DNA of 29,581 nt from an uncultured Granulicatella sp. (lineage in GTDB: Bacteria > Bacillota > Bacilli > Lactobacillales > Aerococcaceae). Every line of letters starts with the position of its first letter. Positions within the stretch are counted from its first letter, which is position 1. The stretch is from positions 1 to 29,581 of the forward strand of contig NZ_CALHIF010000008.1 in NCBI RefSeq assembly GCF_938030755.1, read 5' to 3'. Below, in pieces: positions 7,544 through 14,947 of this stretch. The translations under genes were made by a program, and so were the position numbers. The notes under the pieces were generated by a model that worked only from the letters and a program-made list of their open reading frames with translations, did no database searches and was not told the origin of the DNA.

Positions 7544-8701
7544 TTAGGCTTTTTTCAGGCTGCGTCCAAATTGTCTTGTACGAATCTGTTGTATGCTAAA
7601 GGCTAATGCAACATATAAAATTCCGAATAAAAGTACCATTCCTAGGTTGAAAGCGTAACTTGAAAAATCTGTTGAAGGATTTTCTGCGGCTGAAATCACA
7701 TAATATACTGGGAAGAATTTTGCGATACTAATAGCTACCGGATTTAGTAAGCTTAATGGTACAAAAATTCCTGAGATAAACGATAATCCCATCCCAACCA
7801 CTGTACTTGCGGCAGAATAGCCATAACGGTTGTCCCCAATAATCACTGAGCAAAGGAATGCTAAGGCATAGGCTGTAAGAGCCATCGAAATCGTAAGCAT
7901 TAATGATTTTGGAGCTCCAGCACTGACATAGAAGCTTGGTGCCACAATGGCTACGAATAGTAAGTTGATTCCAACGATAATTCCAACAACCGTTAATCCC
8001 CCAAGGAATTTTTCAATCGTCACTTGGTTTACGCTCTTCATACCAATAACAATTCGTTTTGCGACTTCGTCAGTTTCAAGTTTAGCAAAGATTAATCCAA
8101 GCAAGAAGATAAAGATTGAAAGGTAAAGAAACGGGGTGTGTGAAAAATAGATTTCACCAAATTCTGCATAGAAATCATCATCTTTAACAGTGGCATCTTT
8201 TGAAATCACATTGACTGTTGCTTGCTCTTTTAAAATTTTATCCATATTTTCACTACTGAAATTGCCTTGCTTTTTCAATACGACTGCATAGCGTATATAT
8301 GAATTCACGTATTCTCGAAGTAAATTTCCTTCAAGTGAATTTCCAATTTCCATATTCAGCGCTTCTTCCCCTTTGTTGATTCTTGCATCAACATCTGATG
8401 GAATCCACATTGCACCATCCACATCATTTGAATAAACAGCTTCTTTCATAATGTTATCGCTATTTGTTGTAAGAGTGACTTTATGTTCTTTTTTTAGAGA
8501 AGCAATCATTGCATTGATAATTTCGCTATTTCCATTTGATTCGTCTTTAATCACAACTTTATAATTTGTGTCATGGAATCCTGTTACTTCTTGATTTCCT
8601 AACGCTTGAGAATATCCCAATCCCATAAAGACGACTAGGAAAATAATCGCATATGATTTTAATCGATAAGCAAGTTTTAAAAAATATTTATAGACTATCA
8701 T
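7544..8701 (-). CDS. ABC-2 type permease, distal subunit
   Basis: A 385-aa membrane protein of the ABC-2 exporter fold. One helix near residues 18-36 (IIFLVVFMGLGY) is followed by a large extracytoplasmic domain (about 37-180), then a group of about five helices (about 185-370) ending in a short basic tail. This is the usual plan for permeases with one long external loop. ATG 8701 has AAGGAG upstream and lies inside the end of the preceding permease gene (14-nt overlap). With that permease and the ATPase at 9749 it should form one exporter, probably for a peptide, antibiotic or envelope component. It is last in the operon. No simple terminator follows, but structured element copy 1 begins downstream. 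Confidence 0.85.
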   Translation of the reverse strand: MIVYKYFLKLAYRLKSYAIIFLVVFMGLGYSQALGNQEVTGFHDTNYKVVIKDESNGNSEIINAMIASLKKEHKVTLTTNSDNIMKEAVYSNDVDGAMWIPSDVDARINKGEEALNMEIGNSLEGNLLREYVNSYIRYAVVLKKQGNFSSENMDKILKEQATVNVISKDATVKDDDFYAEFGEIYFSHTPFLYLSIFIFLLGLIFAKLETDEVAKRIVIGMKSVNQVTIEKFLGGLTVVGIIVGINLLFVAIVAPSFYVSAGAPKSLMLTISMALTAYALAFLCSVIIGDNRYGYSAASTVVGMGLSFISGIFVPLSLLNPVAISIAKFFPVYYVISAAENPSTDFSSYAFNLGMVLLFGILYVALAFSIQQIRTRQFGRSLKKA

Positions 8702-9752
8702 AACGTGTTCTCCTTAATCTCCATAATGCACATCCTAGAAGTACTAGTGTGTAAATTCCAAGCAATAAGTAAGTTCTACCTAGATGGGCACTCCCTACGA
8801 GTCGGTTCAATTGATAAAATCCAGTAACCATTAATGCGACAGGATTAAATTGATTAAATCCTGGCATAAAGGTATTGGCAAAACCTTTCATTGCTGTTCC
8901 CATCATTCCAGCTAGTGCCGAGAGAACGAGGTTTAGCATTAATGAGAAGATGATTCGCCCTTGTATAGTGAGTTTTTGATTGGTTCCTATCAAAAGACCT
9001 GCTGAAATTCCGAATACATTTCCCATCAACATAAGAAGGAGACTTCCTCCCCAATCTGCGAATAAATCAATTTTCAATACTTGTGTCATGTAGACAAGTA
9101 AAATAGCGTTTGAAGTGATATTGAGCAATAATCCAATCATAAAGCAGTTGATTATGAGTTTGCCTTTGCTAAATGGACTACCCATAATACGTCGTCCAAT
9201 CGGTGACACATTTCCGTTTAAATAGGCTGCGCAAACAACACCACTAAATACGGAGTACATTGTAAAGCTGGCAAGTGCACTATAGAATAACATCGTTCCT
9301 TGGCTCACATCACTGGTTGCTTGAGTAACCCAACTCTTATTAAAATCGATGCTTGCAGCACCTTGACCCAAACTTTGTACTTGTTTAATTTGTGTTACTA
9401 CATTTTTCAAAACACTTTGAGGAACCCCCGACGATTTGCTTACGACTACTTCTAAATTATTGTCAACGAATCCGTCAGCTTTATCATCTGTTACGAGTTC
9501 GTTCCCAGCTTCCTTGGAATCAACATCAATAATTTCAAAATAGTCTCCCGCTTGTTCAAATACATAATGATACGGATTATCTGTTGTCATGGCTACACGA
9601 ACTGTACCCATATCTTGATTCATAATTCCTGAAAAAGACACGAAATAGAGTGAAACCAGGATAATTGGATAAAGTAACACCCAGAACGAGAATGAAAAAT
9701 CTTTTAAAGCGTCTTTTGATAAATAAGTAAATAATTTTAAGAATGTCTTCAT
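8688..9752 (-). CDS. ABC-2 type permease, proximal subunit
   Basis: A 354-aa membrane protein with the same plan as its neighbour. It has a first helix near residues 20-43 (FSFWVLLYPIILVSLYFV), an external domain to about residue 150, then about five helices (TMYSVFSGVVCAAYL, LLLMLMGNVFGISAGLLIG, FSLMLNLVLSALAGMM, and a final one near 325-345). It ends in an arginine-rich cytoplasmic tail. The start ATG overlaps the ATPase stop codon as ATGA, so the two are translationally coupled. The similar size and layout of the two permeases suggest a heterodimeric membrane channel. Confidence 0.85.
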   Translation of the reverse strand: MKTFLKLFTYLSKDALKDFSFSFWVLLYPIILVSLYFVSFSGIMNQDMGTVRVAMTTDNPYHYVFEQAGDYFEIIDVDSKEAGNELVTDDKADGFVDNNLEVVVSKSSGVPQSVLKNVVTQIKQVQSLGQGAASIDFNKSWVTQATSDVSQGTMLFYSALASFTMYSVFSGVVCAAYLNGNVSPIGRRIMGSPFSKGKLIINCFMIGLLLNITSNAILLVYMTQVLKIDLFADWGGSLLLMLMGNVFGISAGLLIGTNQKLTIQGRIIFSLMLNLVLSALAGMMGTAMKGFANTFMPGFNQFNPVALMVTGFYQLNRLVGSAHLGRTYLLLGIYTLVLLGCALWRLRRTRYDSL

Positions 9753-10693
9753 GAATCTCGAAGTCCTTTCCCTGTATATGCAAGGAACACATCGTCTAAA
9801 CTTGGTTGTTCACTGTATAAACGAACATAGCTCAAGTTCAATTCTTCAAGGGTGTTAGCCACGTGAAGCAAGTGATTCGTTCCCTGTTCGAAATTGAATT
9901 TCAGATGATCTTTATGATGGTCTAATACAAGAACGTGAGAAATTTGTTTTAAACGAGTGACTTGTTCTTCTGTGGGAACTGTCGAAAGTTCTACTTGGAT
10001 AATTTCAGAAGTTGCAATAGACTTCTTCAATTCTTGAGAAGTACCTGAAACAATACTCTTCCCTTTATCCATAATCACGATTCGGTCACTAAGTCCATCT
10101 ACTTCATCTAAGTAGTGCGTTGTGTAAATAATCGTACTTCCCTGTTCATTGAGCTTGCGAATGCCTTCTAAAATAAATGAACGACTTTGTGTATCGACCG
10201 CCACAGTTGGTTCATCAAAGAAAATGAGACTTGGTTTATGTACGATTCCGCAGGCAATGTTCAAGCGGCGTTTCAATCCCCCACTCAATTTTTTCGGAAC
10301 GAATTTACGGAAATCTTGTAATTCTACAAACTCAATTGCCTCTTGTACAAATTGTTTGCGTTGCTTAGAATCTGAAATATACAATCCGCAGAAGAAATCA
10401 ATATTTTCTTCTACTGTTAAATTATCTAAATACGCTAAATCCTGTGGAACAATCCCAATTTCGCGTCGTACTTTATTGGATAACGGAAACTTGCTTTCTC
10501 CTAGAACCGTTACTTCACCACTATCAAAGGTTAAAAATCCTAACATACTGTTAATCGCAGTTGTCTTTCCACATCCGTTTGGTCCAAGAAGCGCTAGCAG
10601 CTCTCCTTTACGAATTTCAATATCAAAATGATTTAATGCCATCAAGTCCTTGTATCGTTTTACAAGACTTTTTACTTGGATACTGTTTTCCAT
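9749..10693 (-). CDS. ABC-2 exporter ATP-binding protein
   Basis: A 314-aa cytoplasmic ATPase that powers the two permeases downstream. Walker A is GPNGCGKTT (about residue 36), the Q-loop VPQD, the signature LSGGLKRR, Walker B LIFFDEPTVAVD and the H-loop TTHYLDEV. After about residue 220 comes a C-terminal domain usual in drug or antibiotic export ATPases. ATG 10693 has GAGGTG upstream. It is first in a three-gene operon divergent from a histidine kinase/response regulator pair. That arrangement (compare yvfRSTU in Bacillus) suggests the two-component system controls this exporter. Confidence 0.92.
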   Translation of the reverse strand: MENSIQVKSLVKRYKDLMALNHFDIEIRKGELLALLGPNGCGKTTAINSMLGFLTFDSGEVTVLGESKFPLSNKVRREIGIVPQDLAYLDNLTVEENIDFFCGLYISDSKQRKQFVQEAIEFVELQDFRKFVPKKLSGGLKRRLNIACGIVHKPSLIFFDEPTVAVDTQSRSFILEGIRKLNEQGSTIIYTTHYLDEVDGLSDRIVIMDKGKSIVSGTSQELKKSIATSEIIQVELSTVPTEEQVTRLKQISHVLVLDHHKDHLKFNFEQGTNHLLHVANTLEELNLSYVRLYSEQPSLDDVFLAYTGKGLRDS

Positions 10694-10724
10694 GTCTTCA
10701 CCTCATTGATTTTTTTACATTCTT

Positions 10725-10730
10725 AGTATA
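10725..10730 (-). promoter_or_regulatory. Candidate -10 box of the ABC-2 operon
   Basis: Minus-strand TATACT with no good -35 at 16-18 nt (TAGTTT at best), which suggests an activator-dependent promoter. The dyad at 10755-10789 is centred about 54 nt upstream of the predicted start, a common activator position for NarL/LuxR-type regulators. Confidence 0.4.
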
Positions 10731-10754
10731 TCGAGCCTGCTTGTCACAAACTAG

Positions 10755-10789
10755 TGTCAAATGTCGTTAGTTCCATATGACATTTGTCA
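10755..10789. promoter_or_regulatory. Dyad operator candidate for the response regulator
   Basis: TGTCAAATGTC (10755-10765) and GACATTTGTCA (10779-10789) form an inverted repeat with 10 of 11 positions complementary, separated by 13 nt. It lies between the two divergent promoters, about 54 nt from the ABC-2 start and about 61 nt from the kinase start. It is the best candidate for binding by the LuxR-type regulator encoded at 11900. The function is inferred from symmetry and position. Confidence 0.55.
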
Positions 10790-10797
10790 TAAATGAG

Positions 10798-10826
10798 TAG
10801 ATATTTCTCCCTATTTGGGCTACACT
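10798..10826 (+). promoter_or_regulatory. Candidate promoter of the kinase/regulator operon
   Basis: TAGATA (10798-10803), 17-nt spacer, TACACT (10821-10826). Both boxes match 4-5 of 6. It gives a leader of about 20 nt before the kinase start. Confidence 0.45.
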
Positions 10827-10854
10827 GAAAGAAAGAGCGTTGGAGGTGAGATGT

Positions 10855-11907
10855 TTGCGGACTTTTTTAGAGAAATTAATGTTCTATATTCTGATTAGTA
10901 TGTATTTGATGGGACAACAAGTAGAGGTCTTTACAATATTTCTAGGACTTTGTATTTTTATTCTTTCTCTATCCATGGAAGTTTTTGAAACTAGTTGGAT
11001 ACAACGCATTTCTTTGGTCATTTCGGGCGCATTATGTATTTTCTTTCCTGAATGCGCACTGTATATTTCAATTTTCATCATGCATGCCGCTCAACTGTTT
11101 GGACTCCCAGGAATTTTTACTGGAGTTCTCCTCCTACTGCGTCCAAATCTATTAACATTACTACTAACCGTTATTGGAACATATCTTATTTTGCGTAGTA
11201 GCTATGATAAAAAATTCAGAATAAAGAGTCACCTTATCCAAGACGACTTAGAGCATGAACGACTGATTCTACTTCAAAGGCAACAATTTAGCCAAGAGGA
11301 AACCTTAAAACAAATGGAGGTTGCTACTCTCAAAGAACGCAACCGTATCTCCCATGCCTTGCATGATCAAATTGGACATACGCTAAGTGCGTCGATTATG
11401 CAACTAGAAGCCCTGCAAATCATCACTAATGAACCTGTTGTAGAGAAAAAATTGGAACAAGTTTCAGGAATTCTTCAAAGCGGAATGAACGAAATCCGTT
11501 CAACTATTCATAACCTTTATGATGACTCCTTCTTACTTTCTCAAAAGATGGATGAAATCCTTCATCCTCTTGAGAAGAAGGCGCAAGTCAATTACCAAAA
11601 CACAATATCTGATGAGATTCCCATCGGTTTGAAATACGATATCCTTACCATTTGTAAGGAAATGATTACGAACTTTATGAAGTATTCAAATGGAAATCAA
11701 CTTCAATTGTTTTTATTAGAACAGAAAAATTATTATACGATTCAATATAAAGATAACGGGAACGAAACTCATAATATAACCCCGGGAATGGGACTCACAA
11801 TGATGAAAGAACTCGTAGAAAAACATAAAGGAGTTATGACACTACAAACCACGAACGGATATGACATCTTTATCCGTATTCCTAAACAGGAGGACCACCA
11901 TGATTAG
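10855..11907 (+). CDS. Sensor histidine kinase (HisKA_3 / DesK-LiaS type)
   Basis: About 350 aa. Five or so membrane helices fill residues 8-120 with almost no external domain, so it probably senses something in or at the membrane, or senses the exporter itself. A helical linker (120-160) leads to the dimerisation helix with the phosphorylated His170 in RISHALHDQIGHTL. The ATPase domain follows: N-box EMITNFMKYSNG, then DNG and a GMGLTMMKEL lid. The start is uncertain. TTG 10855 sits 8 nt after GGAGG and is my choice. An ATG at 10851 is in another frame and closes after 15 codons. ATG 10879 is in frame but has a poor ribosome site. The 3' end overlaps the regulator gene by 8 nt. Confidence 0.88.
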   Translation: MRTFLEKLMFYILISMYLMGQQVEVFTIFLGLCIFILSLSMEVFETSWIQRISLVISGALCIFFPECALYISIFIMHAAQLFGLPGIFTGVLLLLRPNLLTLLLTVIGTYLILRSSYDKKFRIKSHLIQDDLEHERLILLQRQQFSQEETLKQMEVATLKERNRISHALHDQIGHTLSASIMQLEALQIITNEPVVEKKLEQVSGILQSGMNEIRSTIHNLYDDSFLLSQKMDEILHPLEKKAQVNYQNTISDEIPIGLKYDILTICKEMITNFMKYSNGNQLQLFLLEQKNYYTIQYKDNGNETHNITPGMGLTMMKELVEKHKGVMTLQTTNGYDIFIRIPKQEDHHD

Positions 11908-12508
11908 AACGATTCTTATCGACGATGACTTTTTAGTTTTACAAGCCTTAGAAACCATTCTATCTGTTCAAGACCATATTGAAGTAGTAGGGACTGGAAA
12001 CGACGGACGTGATGCTGTTGAATTATATATTACTCATCAACCCGACCTCGTTTTGATGGATATTCGCATGGAACCAACTAGCGGAATTGAGGCCGCATAT
12101 GACATTTTAAAGGATTTTCCCAAGGCAAATATTTTATTTCTAACTACCTTCCAAGATGATGAGTATATTACCAAAGCTCTTTCAATCGGTTGTAAAGGAT
12201 ATTTATTAAAGCAACATATTAAAGGTATCCTTCCAGCCATCGAAGCAGTAATGAACGGGCAAATTGTTTATGACTCAACGATTGAAATGCCGGTAAAGAA
12301 AACCTACGAAAAGAAATCTAGTGCCCATTTAAGCGAACGAGAAAATGAACTGCTCTATCTGGTCGCTGAAGGCTTTAACAATAAAGAAATCGCTGAGAAA
12401 ATGTATCTCAGCGAAGGAACCGTCAGAAATTACTTATCTGCTTTACTCGAAAAATTAGAGTTAAGAGATCGTACTCAACTGGCTGTGTATTACTATAAAG
12501 AATTATAA
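11900..12508 (+). CDS. NarL/LuxR-family response regulator
   Basis: A 202-aa cytoplasmic regulator. The receiver domain (1-120) has the acidic pair IDDD at residues 7-10, the phosphorylated Asp54 in VLMDIRM, and the conserved Thr (LFLTTF) and Lys (LLKQ). The C-terminal LuxR helix-turn-helix (about 140-202) has SERENELLYLVAEG, NNKEIAEKMYLSEGTVRNYLS. ATG 11900 follows AGGAGG. The open frame reaches back to 11861, but that part is the end of the kinase gene. It should bind the dyad at 10755-10789 and control the ABC-2 operon and its own operon. Confidence 0.93.
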   Translation: MIRTILIDDDFLVLQALETILSVQDHIEVVGTGNDGRDAVELYITHQPDLVLMDIRMEPTSGIEAAYDILKDFPKANILFLTTFQDDEYITKALSIGCKGYLLKQHIKGILPAIEAVMNGQIVYDSTIEMPVKKTYEKKSSAHLSERENELLYLVAEGFNNKEIAEKMYLSEGTVRNYLSALLEKLELRDRTQLAVYYYKEL

Positions 12509-12537
12509 AAAAGAACTTCAAATGAAGTTCTTTTTTT
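12507..12537 (+). terminator. Terminator of the two-component operon
   Basis: AAAAAAGAACTTC / GAAGTTCTTTTTTT around an AAAT loop, starting in the regulator stop codon. The T-run makes it a strong plus-strand terminator. Confidence 0.85.
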
Positions 12538-12601
12538 GCAAGCAGTTCGATTGTGAATGGTTATTTCCATCTTTTTCCAAAAAACCAATCCATTTTGTGC
12601 A

Positions 12602-12628
12602 CAAAAAAAGCCCTGAATTCTCAGGGCT
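12602..12628 (-). terminator. Terminator of spx
   Basis: AGCCCTGA / TCAGGGCT inverted repeat (12609-12628) with a run of seven T on the minus strand, just past the spx stop codon. Confidence 0.85.
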
Positions 12629-12636
12629 AATTTTCT

Positions 12637-13035
12637 TTAAAAGTTGACTAAACGTTGAGCCATATCTAATTCATATGCTCGTACTTCTCTTGATAAGAAA
12701 CGACGAATTTCATCTTCGTTATATCCTACTTGGAATCTCTTTTCATCTAGCATAATAGGACGACGTAGTAATCCTGGATTATTTTGGATTAATGAAAATA
12801 GTTGATTCAAAGGGACTTCATCTAAATCGATTTTTAACTCTTGAAATGCTTTTGAACGAGTTGAAATAATCTCTTCGGTGCCATCTTCGGTCATACGCAA
12901 GATGTTTTTAATTTCATCGATTGTTAATGGTTCTGAAAAAATGTTTCTTTCGGTGTACTCAATGTTGTGCTCTTCTAACCAAGCTCGAGCTTTACGACAT
13001 GATGTACAACTTGGTGAGGTATATAATGTAACCAT
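12637..13035 (-). CDS. spx: Transcriptional regulator Spx
   Basis: A 132-aa ArsC/Spx-family protein. It binds the RNA polymerase alpha C-terminal domain and redirects transcription during thiol-oxidative stress. The redox switch CXXC is intact (Cys10, Cys13 in SPSCTSCRK). The block RPIMLDEKRFQVGYNEDEIRRFLSR near the C-terminus is typical of Spx rather than arsenate reductase. ATG 13035 is preceded by AAAGGAGG. Spx is a ClpXP substrate, and mecA, another Clp adaptor, lies about 6 kb away, though that adaptor works with ClpC. The upstream region is AT-rich; a TATAAT-like box near 13085-13095 is possible but has no clear -35. Confidence 0.93.
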   Translation of the reverse strand: MVTLYTSPSCTSCRKARAWLEEHNIEYTERNIFSEPLTIDEIKNILRMTEDGTEEIISTRSKAFQELKIDLDEVPLNQLFSLIQNNPGLLRRPIMLDEKRFQVGYNEDEIRRFLSREVRAYELDMAQRLVNF

Positions 13036-13273
13036 TCGCTATGTCCTCCTTTAATATGATACTCTGACTTTAATACGTGTATTATTATATATGATATATT
13101 AAAAAAAATCTATATGATTTTAGAAAATTTTTTTGATTTTCACAAACTTCTTGCAAAATTAATGAAAATTTTATTCTTTCAAAATAGTTTTCACTCGCTT
13201 TCATTCTAATAGAAACAGACTTTAGGAATTTGACTGTATTCACAATCCTTGAAAAATATTATTTTTATTTTTC
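13036..13273. other. Divergent AT-rich region between spx and trpS
   Basis: This region has no open frame with a ribosome site. I searched for a T-box leader, common before trpS in Firmicutes, and found neither the T-box sequence nor a leader long enough. Several A/T tracts occur, but I see no specific operator. Confidence 0.5.
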
Positions 13274-13302
13274 ATGAAAATCCCTTCAAAATAAGGTATA
13301 AT
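13274..13302 (+). promoter_or_regulatory. Predicted trpS promoter
   Basis: ATGAAA (13274-13279), 17-nt spacer, TATAAT (13297-13302), a perfect -10. It gives a leader of about 20 nt with AAGGAG seven bases before ATG 13331. Confidence 0.65.
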
Positions 13303-13330
13303 AAAACTACAAACTTTAAGGAGCACTACT

Positions 13331-14326
13331 ATGTCTAAAAAAAGAATTTTCTCTGGCGTGCAGCCTTCTGCAATTCCAACAATTGGGAACTATATTGGAG
13401 CGATGAAAAACTTCGTAGCCCTGCAAGACGAGTACGATTGTACATACTGTATCGTAAACCAACATGCGATTACTGTTCCACAAGATCCAAAGAAATTAAA
13501 AGAGCAAACTCGTTCACTTGCAGCACTTTACCTTGCGATTGGTTTGGATCCTGAAAAGTCAACCATCTTCGTTCAATCTGAAGTTCCAGCACACGCACAA
13601 GCCGCATGGATCGTACAATGTAATGTCGGCGTTGGTGAATTAGAACGTATGACACAATACAAAGATAAATCTCAAAAACAACAATCTGTTTCGGCAGGAT
13701 TATTAACCTACCCTCCGCTAATGGTAGCCGATATCGTTTTATATAACGCTGAAGTGGTTCCTGTTGGAGACGATCAAAAACAACATATGGAATTAACACG
13801 TGACTTCGTTGAACGCTTCAACAGTCGCTACGGAAATGGCAACCAATTACTTGTGATGCCAGAACCATTTATTCCAAAAGCAGGAGCTCGTGTCATGAGC
13901 CTTCAAACACCTACAAAAAAAATGAGTAAATCAGATGCTAACGTGAAAGAATACATTAGCATGCTGGATGAGCCAGCTGTGATTCGTAAGAAAATCAAAA
14001 GCGCTGTAACGGATTCAAGCGGTGTGATTGAATTCGACCCTGTTGAAAAACCTGGCGTATCCAACCTTTTAACCATCTTCTCTGCTTTCTCTGGAGAAAG
14101 TATCGACTCTCTTGTTGATCGCTTTAAAGGTGTTGGTTATGGCCAATTTAAAGAAGAATTAGCCGATGCAATTATCGCAGTTATGGAACCAATCCAAGAG
14201 CGTTATTATGAGTTGTTGAAATCTGATAAGTTAGATGAGATTCTTGATGAAGGTGCTAAGAAAGCAAATTACGTAGCGAATAAAACACTACGCAAGATGG
14301 AAAAAGCGGTAGGCTTAGTGAGATAA
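13331..14326 (+). CDS. trpS: Tryptophanyl-tRNA synthetase
   Basis: A 331-aa class I aminoacyl-tRNA synthetase that charges tRNA-Trp. The HIGH-like signature is TIGN (residues 17-20 in PSAIPTIGNYIGA) and the second ATP motif is KMSKS at 197-201. GDDQKQHMELTRD near 150 is the tryptophan/ATP pocket typical of the bacterial enzyme. The length is normal for the family. It is transcribed alone from a strong-looking promoter without a visible T-box. Its last codons (GTGAGATAAAC, 14318-14328) are complementary to two sites in the intergenic region that follows, which is occupied by two structured elements. Confidence 0.96.
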   Translation: MSKKRIFSGVQPSAIPTIGNYIGAMKNFVALQDEYDCTYCIVNQHAITVPQDPKKLKEQTRSLAALYLAIGLDPEKSTIFVQSEVPAHAQAAWIVQCNVGVGELERMTQYKDKSQKQQSVSAGLLTYPPLMVADIVLYNAEVVPVGDDQKQHMELTRDFVERFNSRYGNGNQLLVMPEPFIPKAGARVMSLQTPTKKMSKSDANVKEYISMLDEPAVIRKKIKSAVTDSSGVIEFDPVEKPGVSNLLTIFSAFSGESIDSLVDRFKGVGYGQFKEELADAIIAVMEPIQERYYELLKSDKLDEILDEGAKKANYVANKTLRKMEKAVGLVR

Positions 14327-14365
14327 ACCAAGAAAGATTATCTCCTTACTTTCTAGAATAAAATT

Positions 14366-14539
14366 AAAAGAGTCCTCTCGGACGTTATTATAATGACTTA
14401 AAAGGCTACACCGGGTTGAGTCACGGTCTCAACCCTACCGAGCTTCAAACAGATTCTAGAAGAATTCTCTTCAAGAATCTGTAATTCACATCGGTCGCAA
14501 CCGCCATTAATGTCATTATAAAGTCCGAGGGACTCTTTT
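14366..14539 (+). repeat. Structured intergenic element, copy 2
   Basis: The outer stem pairs AAAAGAGTCC with GGACTCTTTT and TTATAATGAC with GTCATTATAA. Hairpin A is GGGTTGAG / CTCAACCC with loop TCACGGT (14413-14435). The second arm pairs CCGA (14438) with TCGG (14494), has the internal loop GCTTCAAA opposite TAATTCACA, and ends in hairpin B. Hairpin B is CAGATTCT, an A-A mismatch, GAAG, a 6-nt loop, and the complement (14450-14481). Its stems differ in sequence from the other copies but keep the same lengths and the same mismatch. With A-run and T-run ends it can also act as a bidirectional terminator for trpS. Confidence 0.85.
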
Positions 14540-14649
14540 CTTTATGTACAAGTGAACTTTTCTTAGTTTATCTCCCATTGCAAAGAGAAGTAGGCTATTT
14601 AACAATTCTTGATAGGATGCACCTAAACCTTATAACGTTTAAGGGCATT

Positions 14650-14845
14650 CTTTTTGATTATCTTTAAAACATCAGTTTTATTATTGAAAGAGTTATAGTG
14701 GGACACCGGTTCGAGCCTTATGTCTCTCACCTTTGAAGCTTCAAAGGTGGAGTAAGGAAATCATTCCTAACTCCACCTAATTCACATTCAATGTGATTCC
14801 CCACTATTCTTTCATTAAACTGATGTTTTTTTTGATAATCAAAAG
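14650..14845 (+). repeat. Structured intergenic element, copy 3
   Basis: The outer stem pairs CTTTTTGATTATC with GATAATCAAAAG, then AACATCAG with CTGATGTT, closing at TAGTGGG / CCCACTA. Hairpin A is 14708-14731 (GGTTCGAG / CTCTCACC, 6 of 8 paired). The second arm pairs TTGAA with TTCAA (14733 and 14791) with internal loop GCTTCAAA / TAATTCACA. Hairpin B is GGTGGAGT, an A-A mismatch, AGGAA, loop ATCA (14746-14777). It lies in tandem with copy 2, in the same orientation, between the converging trpS and ROK kinase genes. Confidence 0.85.
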
Positions 14846-14908
14846 TCTTTCTATGAGATAAATTTACTAAAATAGTTTATCTCACGCCGCAAAAAAGTAA
14901 GGCAAATT

Positions 14909-14938
14909 AAAAAGTGCTAGGAAATCCTAGCACTTTTT
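14909..14938 (-). terminator. Terminator of the ROK kinase gene
   Basis: AAAAAGTGCTAGGA / TCCTAGCACTTTTT, a perfect inverted repeat with a 2-nt loop, 9 nt beyond the stop codon. It is symmetric and may act both ways. Confidence 0.85.
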
Positions 14939-14947
14939 ATCGTTTGC

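Noticed and set aside
10149..10631. 160-codon plus-strand frame inside the ABC-2 ATPase gene
   Set aside because: It is the antisense of a clear ATPase with all motifs; no start signals.
13036..13330. Possible T-box leader before trpS
   Set aside because: No T-box motif or specifier hairpin is visible, and the best promoter leaves only about 20 nt of leader.
14706..14716. CCGGTTCGAGCC in element copies 3 and 5 resembles a tRNA T-arm
   Set aside because: No acceptor, D or anticodon arm surrounds it, and the same position in the other copies has other sequence paired as hairpin A.
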